NCBI GenBank assembly: GCA_965644295.1
Contig: CBFFRP010000247.1
Span: 1 to 64,000, forward strand
Direction of reading: 5' to 3'
Length of the DNA stretch: 64,000 nt
Source: Paraphysomonas bandaiensis
Taxonomy: Eukaryota > Chrysophyceae
Within the stretch, counting starts at the first letter, position 1; each line of letters begins with the position of its first letter. The notes beneath the pieces were generated by a model. It was not told the DNA's origin, did not search any database, and worked only from the letters and a program-made list of their open reading frames with translations. Positions 7,159 through 16,282 of the stretch are shown here, piece by piece. A program made the position numbers and the translations under genes.

Positions 7159-7590
7159 TTAAAACGTTAGTTTATCAATAGCATTCATTGAATATGCCCA
7201 CTTATCCGTTTCCATTTTCTCTTTATCGCCGTCATTTTCAATGATGTAAACAACTGATTCCCAAAACTTATTTTTAAGATAAAATTCATCTTGAATGTCA
7301 TCATCTTCGTGTTCTCTAAAACCTGAATCAATAACAAATTTTTTATGCCAATCATAACATTCAGGTAAATTATTACATGGTCTAAAAGTAAAAAAATTGC
7401 TACTTAAAACACCCTTTTTAAACCGTTTGCTTATTATATCATTGACTTCATCAGCTGGCCTATTTAACTTATGTTTTAGACAGTCAAATGGATCATTATG
7501 AATGTACTTTTTATGTTTGTAGTAGTACTTACCGTTACGCTCGGAATCAACATTTTCACAACAACTAAAATATTTTAATTCTTTTGACAT
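7159..7590 (-). CDS. Viral paralogue family protein B (143 aa)
   Basis: This paralogue of protein A has the same N-terminal KYFSCCENVD, DCLKHKL and RFKKG blocks and the same C-terminal YIIENDGDKEKMETDKWAYS block. The two differ widely in the centre, where identity is low. Conservation is therefore concentrated in two terminal blocks, which hints that these are functional. The gene has a short AT-rich promoter ending TTATAATG. It is the last viral gene before non-coding DNA. Confidence 0.65.
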   Translation of the reverse strand: MSKELKYFSCCENVDSERNGKYYYKHKKYIHNDPFDCLKHKLNRPADEVNDIISKRFKKGVLSSNFFTFRPCNNLPECYDWHKKFVIDSGFREHEDDDIQDEFYLKNKFWESVVYIIENDGDKEKMETDKWAYSMNAIDKLTF

Positions 7591-8369
7591 TATAATATAA
7601 CTATATATTTTTTTATTATTTTATATTCTTATATATATGTAAAACAGGGAGTAAAATACGGCATGTCTATATATAGTGTTAAACAGGTCTGTTGTTCCGT
7701 CTATCTGTTGTAATTGTTCGGTGTTTAAGTCAGGGTTGGTCTATCGTTTGGTTAATAGGGTCGGTTGATCGCTGGGGTTAATATGTATAGTATTATTTTA
7801 TTTTGATTGCATTTTTTTTGACACTTTTTTTTGAAATATATTATATACAAACTTTTTTTGTTAAAAAATATTTTTTTTAATAAAAAATGTTGTAAAAAAT
7901 GTAGGGTATACTGTTGCAATATTTACTATAATAACATTTTTTATTACATTTTTTATTGTGAATAGGTAAACAGCATTTTTTATGTAAAAAAGTGTATAAA
8001 AAAATGTAATGTATAATATTGGAAGCACTTGTACGTGATACACAGCGATACCATAGGGGTAAGGGTCAGTATAAATTAATAGTTTTCATGGTCACGGTTA
8101 ACACGGCTAGGGTCGAAGACCCCCCCCCCCTCTCTGTGTGTGTATCTATGGTATATGGCATATGGTATACTGAAAATAAAAAATATAACGTTTTCGAATC
8201 TTAGGTGGCTTTTGATTAATTTTAACTTCAGAAGTAAATGTGACGAAAACCAGATTATCCCGAATATATCATACATACTAAGCAACACTATCCTCTATCC
8301 TAGATTATTAAATATTAATCATTACCAGTTACCAGACAACCAGTAAGTAGATTCCTCTTAAACTATAGT
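7591..8369. other. Non-coding right end of viral element and junction zone
   Basis: Positions 7591-8020 remain very AT-rich with A/T runs and imperfect inverted copies of an ATTTTTTA-type motif (about 7880-7990). These could be what is left of a viral terminus. From about 8020 the composition shifts to that of the host. A run of 13 C lies near 8121-8133. I see no convincing gene, target-site duplication or perfect terminal repeat. Confidence 0.4.
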
Positions 8370-8619
8370 TTCCTTGATATGCAACTATTAATATATATTA
8401 TATATAATATATATTGTGCAATTGAAGTGAGTTAATAGTGTCAACACATAGTTCTAATGGGTGAATATTCAATATATACTTACAAAGGAATTAAATATAC
8501 TATATAAGATAATTGGGTGACTGGAGAGCATATGATAGACATGAGTTAATGAAAACAGATGTTCACCACAGCCAGCTTAATAGAGTGAAAGTATTGTTCA
8601 GTTATTTCACTTTCTAACA
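8370..8619 (+). mobile_element. Degenerate copia-type solo LTR (inverted relative to the others)
   Basis: The stretch ATTGTGCAATTGAAGTGAG followed by TTAAT, the phrase ACAAAGGAATTAAAT, and the end TTTCACTTTCTAACA match the reverse complement of the better-preserved LTR at 14156-14512. The LTR ends TG...CA with TGTT/AACA borders. This copy lies within about 350 bp of the end of the viral DNA. Confidence 0.6.
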
Positions 8620-8844
8620 ATGTCCGATTCTAGTATTATATCGAAACTCGCAACTACTCTTAGAAACTTTTGGGGTGCAAAAAGAAGGAATGCAATTATT
8701 GCTTAAACATGTATTTATACGTAACTTATATATATTTCACGCAGAACGAAGTAGACACAAAACGAATAACTAATAAACCTACCTTGAAAATAATTGTCGG
8801 ACACGTACTGTGGTGCATTTTAACTATAAACATCCTCTGTAGTC

Positions 8845-10302
8845 TCAAGTTTTTTTCGTAAAATAAGATGATATTTTTCTAACTTTGTTCGGGGAATTCG
8901 CGTGGTTATTGTCTGAAGCTATACCGTTCTTACGTTTTGGAGCTGTGTTAGTCAATGCATGTATATTGCTTGAAACCCATTTCTTCGACACACTGTTAGG
9001 TGCATCTTCTCCGCAAGGATGCGAAGATTTACATGATTTTTGTGAGGGTGGTGAGATGGCTGTTTCAGTTTGATCTATAGAGTCAATTTTCTGATTAGCT
9101 GACTCCTTGCTAGGGCGGATACGAAAAAAAGACTGTATGGCTCCCTTTTGCACGCAAGGGACCTTCCTAGAACGCAGGTGGTCGGGAAGTGCCTCGTGAA
9201 GATTGCGTATGTTGAGTATTGGATGATCTTCATAATCAGTACCCCATAAAACATAGCACGGCCCTTGCAACGTCCGTGTTCCATCTTGTTCAACACACCC
9301 AGTTGTCGGATTTACGTCTTTTGTATTAGTACCGTTCGGCAAGGAGCTCGAACATTCACAACTGTAACTTTCATTCATTAAATTCTCTATACGTTGTACC
9401 CAAGACGAAACCTCCATCGGAGAGAGTGTGCGATGTGTGCCTTCTCTGCGGTGTATTCTTATGTAAGCCATATGACAGCACGGTCTGGCTGTAAGGACAG
9501 TTGGCAGAACTGTCCCGTGCGGTGAGAGAGACTCTGAAAGCTGAGGAAGCAACTTGTTGGCAGGCGAAGAATAAGAACTATGAGGAAACGTCTCGTGCAT
9601 GAGTTCATCACTTGCAATTAGTACGACACCTTCTGGGCGCAACCTCTTCAGCCACTCTAGAGTTGACTGCAATGTTTCACGTCGGCATGAATTGCCTCCA
9701 GAGCCATCCGCATCAGGCACATCACACGGCACATCATTCATCCATCCTATCCAAGCTCGATCACGGAACTCAACAGCCATTCTAACATCAGGCCGCAGAT
9801 ATGATGCTGCTTGCTCGACACACTTACGGGACGATTCACACGGTGAGAAATTCGTATGGAATTGAAACACCACACATCCCATCTTCTCCGCATCAACAGC
9901 AGGCTGCAGACATGCATTGAACTCCTCCCATACATCACATAAGAGACAAGGACGGGATGTAAGAGATATACGCGCAGAGGCCTCTGAAGATATGCTGTGC
10001 TTGTCTCTGAGTGCAGCTGACAGTTGACGTGTCTGTATATCACTGCCGCATAAACCACTGAATGCTTTGAAGTGAAATATGAATCCGTTACCCACACTCT
10101 GAGCCCATGAAGACACTGACGTCTTCTGAGGGATGCCGTACAGTGAGCTGTTCACCTCCACACACAGCAACCCTTGTTCCCACATATATCTCAAACGATC
10201 ACATGATGAACGATGATTAGATGAAAAGAATCGACGAGAGAGACCTTCGTCACTCCATCCACAGGTACCTTGAATGATGAGACGATTATTGGCAGAGGAC
10301 AT
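8845..10302 (-). CDS. DUF72 (YecE-like) TIM-barrel protein with long C-terminal tail
   Basis: This is a single-exon gene of 485 residues. The DUF72 fold is shown by GTCGWSDEG near residue 12, the VEVNSSLYGIPQ block, W..S..NGFIFHFKA, VEFRDRAW, YIRIHRREGTHR, and YVLWGTDYEDHP. DUF72 proteins have a TIM barrel related to sugar isomerases and AP endonucleases, but no agreed function. After the barrel (about residue 385) there is a polar tail of about 100 residues. This tail has two sites resembling PCNA-interacting peptides: KGAIQSFF (about 405) and KISSYFTKK at the extreme C-terminus. The usual first Gln is not at its place in either. There is no signal peptide. It is divergently transcribed from the F-box gene across the TATG array. 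Confidence 0.75.
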   Translation of the reverse strand: MSSANNRLIIQGTCGWSDEGLSRRFFSSNHRSSCDRLRYMWEQGLLCVEVNSSLYGIPQKTSVSSWAQSVGNGFIFHFKAFSGLCGSDIQTRQLSAALRDKHSISSEASARISLTSRPCLLCDVWEEFNACLQPAVDAEKMGCVVFQFHTNFSPCESSRKCVEQAASYLRPDVRMAVEFRDRAWIGWMNDVPCDVPDADGSGGNSCRRETLQSTLEWLKRLRPEGVVLIASDELMHETFPHSSYSSPANKLLPQLSESLSPHGTVLPTVLTARPCCHMAYIRIHRREGTHRTLSPMEVSSWVQRIENLMNESYSCECSSSLPNGTNTKDVNPTTGCVEQDGTRTLQGPCYVLWGTDYEDHPILNIRNLHEALPDHLRSRKVPCVQKGAIQSFFRIRPSKESANQKIDSIDQTETAISPPSQKSCKSSHPCGEDAPNSVSKKWVSSNIHALTNTAPKRKNGIASDNNHANSPNKVRKISSYFTKKT

Positions 10303-10433
10303 CTCTAGATCTTATGCCCACTGACCCAACCACAGCACTAACCATACATACATACATACATCATACATAGACCTACTGGATATCCTACATATATCGTACC
10401 TACACACACGTACCTGCACACCTAACTGCCTAA

Positions 10434-11497
10434 ATGTATGTATGTATGTATGTATGTATGTATGTATGTATGTATGTATGTATGTATGTATGTATGTATG
10501 TATGTATGTATGTATGTATGTATGTATGTATGTATGTATGTATGTATGTATGTATGTATGTATGTATGTATGTATGTATGTATGTATGTATGTATGTATG
10601 TATGTATGTATGTATGTATGTATGTATGTATGTATGTATGTATGTATGTATGTATGTATGTATGTATGTATGTATGTATGTATGTATGTATGTATGTATG
10701 TATGTATGTATGTATGTATGTATGTATGTATGTATGTATGTATGTATGTATGTATGTATGTATGTATGTATGTATGTATGTATGTATGTATGTATGTATG
10801 TATGTATGTATGTATGTATGTATGTATGTATGTATGTATGTATGTATGTATGTATGTGTGTATGTATGTATGTATGTATGTATGTATGTATGTATGTATG
10901 TATGTATGTATGTATGTATGTATGTATGTATGTATGTATGTATGTATGTATGTATGTATGTATGTATGTATGTATGTATGTATGTATGTATGTATGTATG
11001 TATGTATGTATGTATGTATGTATGTATGTATGTATGTATGTATGTATGTATGTATGTATGTATGTATGTATGTATGTATGTATGTATGTATGTATGTATG
11101 TATGTATGTATGTATGTATGTATGTATGTATGTATGTATGTATGTATGTATGTATGTATGTATGTATGTATGTATGTATGTATGTATGTATGTATGTATG
11201 TATGTATGTATGTATGTATGTATGTATGTATGTATGTATGTATGTATGTATGTATGTATGTATGTATGTATGTATGTATGTATGTATGTATGTATGTATG
11301 TATGTATGTATGTATGTATGTATGTATGTATGTATGTATGTATGTATGTATGTATGTATGTATGTATGTATGTATGTATGTATGTATGTATGTATGTATG
11401 TATGTATGTATGTATGTATGTATGTATGTATGTATGTATGTATGTATGTATGTATGTATGTATGTATGTATGTATGTATGTATGTATGTATGTATGT
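10434..11497. repeat. TATG tetranucleotide array, 266 units
   Basis: A 1,064-bp array of pure TATG with a single visible substitution (at 10858). A four-base unit gives no stop codon in any frame on either strand, so long artificial reading frames (MYVC or HTYI repeats) arise; these are not genes. The array fills the space between the divergent start codons of the DUF72 gene (10302) and the F-box gene (11566). Confidence 0.98.
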
Positions 11498-11565
11498 TGT
11501 GCATGTATGTACATACACTCTCTGCTCTGTTAGCCTCATAATCTCATCGCATTATCAGTGTTGAC

Positions 11566-12615
11566 ATGTCGCATGTATCTGATCTTAACGATGATGTTCT
11601 TCGTCTCATCATCTCTATGATCCCACACTCAGCTCTCCTTCCTGTGATGGTGACTTGCAAGAGACTTCACGATATAGTCTACACTGATATCACGAGAGAC
11701 AAGAGCAGAGAGAGACTTGAGTCACATGCATCGCACTACTGTATGACCAACTCAATGGTCTCATGGGCTCTGTCTATGGGCTGCCCAGAGAGTCTGCTTT
11801 CATATAGCTGTGCACTACACGGCAGACTACAGCAGCTCATACATCTCAAGCATACCACGGATACAACCTGGCAGAAACAGCGTAGACGGAGTATGGCGTG
11901 GCCTCCTCCCCAGGCCCCTCGACGTCCATGGATGGTGGACACTTACCGTGCTGCTGCAACAGGTGGACACTTGGATGTTTTGCAGTGGCTTCATTCACTG
12001 GACCCTCCATATCTATGTGATGAAGATGCTTGCCTTGCTGCTGCTGCAGAATGTGGACACTTGAATGTTCTGCAGTGGTTTCGTTCACTGGACCCTCCAT
12101 ATTTATGTGATGAACGTGCTTGCCGTGCTGCTGCAACAGGTGGACACTTGGATATTCTGCAGTGGCTTCGTGCACAGGACCCTCCATGTCCATTGGATTC
12201 ATGGAGTTGCAATGCTGCTGCACAAAATGGACGGTTGGATATTCTGCAGTGGCTTCGTGCACAGGACCCTCCATGTCCGTGGGATGCATGGACATGCACT
12301 GTTGCTGCAACAGGTGGACACTTGGATGTTCTGCAGTGGCTTCGTTCACAGGACCCTCCATGTCCATGGGATGCATGGACATGCACTGTTGCTGCAACAG
12401 GTGGACACTTGGATGTTCTGCAGTGGCTTCGTTCACAGGACCCTCCATGTCCATGGGATGCATTGACATGCACTGTTGCTGCAACAGGTGGACACTTGGA
12501 TGTTCTGCAGTGGCTTCGTTCACAGGACCCTCCATGTCCATGGGATGAAGATGATTGCCGTGCTGCTGCAAAGCGTTGGCTTAAGGGTACAGTAGAGTGG
12601 AACAGTGTTATATAA
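11566..12615 (+). CDS. F-box protein with seven 29-residue ankyrin-like repeats
   Basis: This is a single-exon gene of 349 residues. Residues 6-40 (LNDDVLRLIISMIPHSALL and onward, with CKRLHDI) are an F-box, which binds Skp1 in SCF ubiquitin ligases. From about residue 127 onward come seven tandem units of 29 residues with the pattern AAATGGHLDVLQWLR...DPPCPWD..TC. The unit resembles an ankyrin repeat but is four residues shorter than the usual 33. Units 5 to 7 are nearly identical at DNA level (87-bp period, about 12265-12540), so the array expanded recently. The protein is probably a substrate adaptor. Similar repeat proteins are common in stramenopiles and in giant viruses. Confidence 0.8.
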   Translation: MSHVSDLNDDVLRLIISMIPHSALLPVMVTCKRLHDIVYTDITRDKSRERLESHASHYCMTNSMVSWALSMGCPESLLSYSCALHGRLQQLIHLKHTTDTTWQKQRRRSMAWPPPQAPRRPWMVDTYRAAATGGHLDVLQWLHSLDPPYLCDEDACLAAAAECGHLNVLQWFRSLDPPYLCDERACRAAATGGHLDILQWLRAQDPPCPLDSWSCNAAAQNGRLDILQWLRAQDPPCPWDAWTCTVAATGGHLDVLQWLRSQDPPCPWDAWTCTVAATGGHLDVLQWLRSQDPPCPWDALTCTVAATGGHLDVLQWLRSQDPPCPWDEDDCRAAAKRWLKGTVEWNSVI

Positions 12616-13015
12616 ATTAATGAAATAGCAATAGAAGTAATACATGAATGAATTAACAATAGAAACTATATTGGTGCAACTGAAATATATTGACTGTATG
12701 AGACAATGACAATCTTATCAAAGTTTGACATTATATGAGAAGTATTAACTTAACAACAGAAAGGTAAACGTATACTCAATGCTGAGAATTATAAATTATA
12801 ATCAATATTTCTTATCATTCATCAATTTCATGTTGTCCTTACTACCACTAATTTCTCGTACGATCTTATTTCGTCACTATATTCTGTTTTACCACCATAT
12901 ACTTATCGTCATTCATTCTCATAGTACGATTAACAAGAGTACAACTGTATACTACTGTAATTTAAGTACCTTAAAACTACAGCTTTCAATTGCTCTCATA
13001 TAGCAGAACTCAACA
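12616..13015 (-). mobile_element. Copia 3' LTR end, decayed
   Basis: On the minus strand an LTR start TGTTGAGTTCTGC at 13015 follows a purine-rich tract (TTGAGAAGGAG) that has the look of a polypurine primer. The rest of the LTR to the left is too diverged to delimit. No gene is visible in this stretch. Confidence 0.5.
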
Positions 13016-13168
13016 CTCCTTCTCAATTCAAAGATGATGTAGATAGACTCTTGACATCACAAGACATAACTGATAACTGACGGTTACGCAACCACCGAAA
13101 CCAAACAGGACAAACAGGTGGACGTTTGACTCCGACATTTCAGCTAGTCTCACTTCACAGTCAACTGA

Positions 13169-13740
13169 TCACCTACGTCGTTTGAGCGAATTGTCTCTAA
13201 TAACCACAACAGATGATTTCTGATCCTCTCCTAGATATCTCTTCCTGTGCTTCTCGTAAGTCACACCACACAAAGATTTCGTAAATATGTCTGCTGTCTG
13301 ATCATCAGTCCCAACGTAGTACAATATAGCAGGACCATCAGGATCGGCGTGTTCCCGAACCCAATGGTACTTGATCTCGATGTGTTTTGAACGCTTATGG
13401 AACACCAGATTTAATATTAAGTTACGAGCACTGTGGTTCTCCACGAATAATGGTGTGCGTAGACGAAGTCCTAATTCGGTCAACATCCCCCGAAGCCATA
13501 CCAGTTTTTGCATGTCAGCATACATTTCCTGATACACGCTTTGCATTGATGACGTTGAGACTGTAGCCTGTAATATATAGTCTGCCAGATAGGTGGTCCA
13601 CCAGCAGCAAACATATATATCCAGTCGTAGATCGACGTGACACCACATCGCCAGCAGTCTGCATCTGTAAAGATATATATGCATGTCGAAGTGCTTATAT
13701 GCACAAACCAGACTTGTGGGTTTGCTCCCAAGTGTCAAGT
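13169..13740 (-). pseudogene. Ty1/copia polyprotein remnant, RNase H end (copy 1)
   Basis: The translated minus strand reads RSKHIEIKYHWVREHADP then a V.T.DQTADIFTKSL block, the C-terminal part of the RNase H domain of Ty1/copia Pol. Upstream, YTDADCWRCG and AAGGPPIWQ match the SDADWAG..GG.PISW section but in a different frame, so the remnant has frameshifts and stops. It is followed by a polypurine tract and LTR in the right order and strand. The element is dead. Confidence 0.75.
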
Positions 13741-14155
13741 AACTTAAAACAATGAAGTGCAAGAAATAACATATAGAATGATAAAACTGGAAAACAGCCA
13801 ACTAAATTGAGTAACCTGATACCATATTTGCTGATACATAGCGTCTACAATACGCTCTTTAATGGTCCTAACTCCTGCTGCTCATCTCTATATTCAGAGC
13901 ACCATCATGAATATGCAACTCACAGAGGTATTGGGCTGTATACATCCATAGTTCTGCACTTAACTTGAGACATTTATGTTCAGCATGAACCATCAACATC
14001 TGATGATCACTTGTGTTACGCTGTTCTGAGGGTAATGCAGAGATATATATGTTATATTGAAAGTTGAAAGTCTTATTATTAGCAATAGGCGTTGAAAACC
14101 TGAACCAACTTAGTAGCTATATGAATGCTAGACAAACTAGTTACACCTCTACCTG
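13741..14155. other. Gap between copia relics
   Basis: No gene is recognised. It contains the phrase TTATTAGCAATAGGCGT (near 14076-14092), which recurs near 34437 and 44337. Confidence 0.4.
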
Positions 14156-14512
14156 TGTTAGAATTGGACATTTCACTGAAGTTAGCTTTGCTCTACACGT
14201 AAACCTTAATCTTGCTATGTTGAACACAATGCACTTTCAAGTAAGAAATTATAATTATTATTCTGAACACTTCACTACATATTCGTGTAACATAATATGT
14301 TGAAAAATCTGTTCTCAGCAACATCTTTCTGTTTATCATATGTTCATCAGTCAAATCTATATATATCTTGTATAGTCACACATCAGTACCTGAATTTAAT
14401 TCCTTTGTACCTATAATCACCCGTTACACCTACGAGTTGAATTCACCTATTGCACTCAATTAACTCACTTCAATTGCACAATATATATCACATCATATTG
14501 CAGAACTCAACA
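14156..14512 (-). mobile_element. Copia LTR (357 bp), best-preserved copy
   Basis: It starts TGTTAGAATTGG on the plus strand and ends AACTCAACA, giving TG...CA borders with inverted TGTT/AACA. It is oriented as the 3' LTR of the minus-strand copia remnant at 14737-14982, from which it is separated by a purine-rich tract. Related copies lie at 8370-8619, 31219-31475 and 34985-35349. Confidence 0.75.
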
Positions 14513-14736
14513 CTCCCACACAATTGGATGTAGTTAACCATGCTAAAATTTGTGAAGAACATTGCTATCGGATACACAACCACCGAACCTCATAGGACAC
14601 TGGTGGACGTATGACTCCGCTGGTATAGCTAGCTCCCACCATTCACTCACACCTAACTAGTTACGACGAGCTCTCTTTACCTTGGGTACGTACCTCTGCG
14701 ATAATTTGTTCAGTAGTCTTAAATTTTTCCTAAGTT

Positions 14737-14982
14737 TCACTCCCTCTGTTCAATGAATATTGGACCACACAAAGCCTTGGTATATATATCAGCCATCTGT
14801 TGTCGACTGCTCACATGAATTAATTTCGCTGTATTCAACTGTTCGGGATCCACATGCTCTCTAATCATATGATACTTAATCTCAATATGTTTCGATCGTT
14901 GATGTTGCACTGGATTTTCCGATACATCCTGAGCACTTTGACTATCCAGGACCCTACTTCTCCAGTCACCCCCCGAGACCAT
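14737..14982 (-). pseudogene. Ty1/copia polyprotein remnant, RNase H end (copy 2)
   Basis: The minus strand encodes QRSKHIEIKYHMIREHVDP and a MADIYTKALCG block, which is again the end of copia RNase H. Only about 80 residues are left. It differs from copy 1 in sequence, so the two are separate insertions or an old duplication. Confidence 0.7.
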
Positions 14983-15522
14983 ATCATTTCCTGTAATCGG
15001 TGGTGACTAGTACTAGGGTACTCTTTCTCGTCAGCGCTTCCTCATAATAATCAGACATTCACTACTACGCTTTGCTTTCTCCGCAAAAGATATCGATGAT
15101 CGTCTCCACCCATCTGAACGCACCAAGAGAGGAAGAAGAAACTGTTCTCTCAACATCAGAATTCATGAGATCAGCTCCACGTAAAGCTGCCCTGACCTCT
15201 TGGAATTCCAACCTTCGTGCTGCTTTGTTTTAACTCCATCTCTAACATGTTTTGCAACTGTTAACGTTCCTAAGCCCGTGTGGTACATGATGAGGCCATT
15301 TTTAATACCCTAAATCCCTAAATCCCCGGATTTAGGGCTTACGGGATTCAGGAGTAAAAATTGGGTAATAAGTATTTGTTGTTGCCATTATTATACCCCT
15401 AAAACCCAAAGTCCCTAAATCCTTTGGCTTGTCACAGCAATCGTCACACACATATATATATAATATATGCATATAATTATAATCAATGTTCCATACATTA
15501 AAATGTATAAGACGTTAGCAAA
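14983..15522. other. Non-coding stretch with telomere-like palindrome
   Basis: No gene is recognised. Around 15308-15350 the phrase CCCTAAATCC is repeated and then faces GGATTTAGGG across two bases, giving a perfect 10-bp inverted repeat. CCCTAAA is the plant-type telomere unit. A further CCCTAAATCC lies near 15413. Confidence 0.5.
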
Positions 15523-15625
15523 ATGATATATTCTAGCAAAGGGCTACGAAACCTTGACCTCACTGAGATTGTTACGCAGATTATTATTAAGTTCATACAA
15601 GAAGACGTGGAATATCAACAGTCAT

Positions 15626-15847
15626 TTAAGCGGCAGCGGAGGCCCCGTAAGAAGGGGCTATATTATCATACTGAGCGACTAAATTCATGGTTCCCCAGCC
15701 TTTGATACTGTCGCCGGCACAACAACACATCAAAGTGAATAAGTTCGTACAAATCATGTCGTCATCCACGCCGGCTAATAACATGAGCTTCTCGCATTTG
15801 TCGACAACAGGAGTATCTCTATCAATTATCAGGCGATTCGCCATCAA
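15626..15847 (-). CDS. Possible small protein (73 aa), doubtful
   Basis: A reading frame of 73 residues (starting MMANRLIIDRDTPVVDKCEK) has balanced composition and three adjacent cysteines (LMCCCAG). No domain is recognised. It overlaps a 60-residue frame on the other strand. Neither is supported by anything except length, so this call is weak. Confidence 0.2.
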   Translation of the reverse strand: MMANRLIIDRDTPVVDKCEKLMLLAGVDDDMICTNLFTLMCCCAGDSIKGWGTMNLVAQYDNIAPSYGASAAA

Positions 15848-16282
15848 ATAAAGCTCTTTGCTTTAGTGATACTGTTGCTTAGAGAAATAAAGTCTTTCTC
15901 CTGTTGCTCAAAATATTTGAATGTATGAATGTTATTGGTCGTCATTTATACCAACTTATGACGTACAGTTGCTACTTTTGAGTGTACATATAGAGAGCAT
16001 TTAGAGTCCAAACTCCTCAGAGGTCCTAAGGCCGTTCCTTAGGACATGTCAAAATCAAAAAAATGGTATTATTTTGACAGTGCGGTGCGTTTTGCCATTC
16101 CTTAGGACAGTCAAAAATCAAAATAATGGCAAAATATTATTTTGACACCCGGCTCGCATCAAAATAATGGTCACTATTTTGACGCCAGAGAAGGAATGTC
16201 AAAATAGTTGACCTCGCGTCAAAATAGTTGATAAGGCCATTATAACCACAATAAGTCATATTTTAGACAGAAGTAACACACG
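15848..16282 (+). promoter_or_regulatory. Hairpin-rich leader of the orphan 209-aa gene
   Basis: At 16023-16045 GTCCTAAGG faces CCTTAGGAC over a 5-nt loop. From 16049 to 16236 TCAAAAT occurs repeatedly in both orientations. One perfect pair is TCAAAATAAT (16119-16128) with ATTATTTTGA (16136-16145). The last TCAAAATAGTTGA repeats end about 50 bases before the ATG at 16283. This could be an operator-like array or the relic of a small inverted-repeat element. Confidence 0.45.

Noticed and set aside
8076-8346. Small frames on both strands near the viral junction
   Set aside because: Mutually overlapping short frames through a poly-C run and AT-rich DNA, without coding character.
10434-11497. CRISPR array
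   Set aside because: A four-base unit without spacers is a microsatellite; the organism is eukaryotic.
10312-11564. Long reading frames of MYVC or HTYI repeats on both strands of the TATG array
   Set aside because: A pure four-base repeat gives no stop in any frame. There are no start contexts or unique coding parts, so these are artefacts. The same applies to 16688-17228, 57555-58337 and 61417-62403.
11736-12659. Reading frames on the minus strand and other plus frames across the F-box/ankyrin gene (for example MQQHGNHLHPMDMEG repeats)
   Set aside because: They mirror the 87-bp repeat of the real gene. The plus-strand frame from 11566 has a recognisable F-box and repeats.
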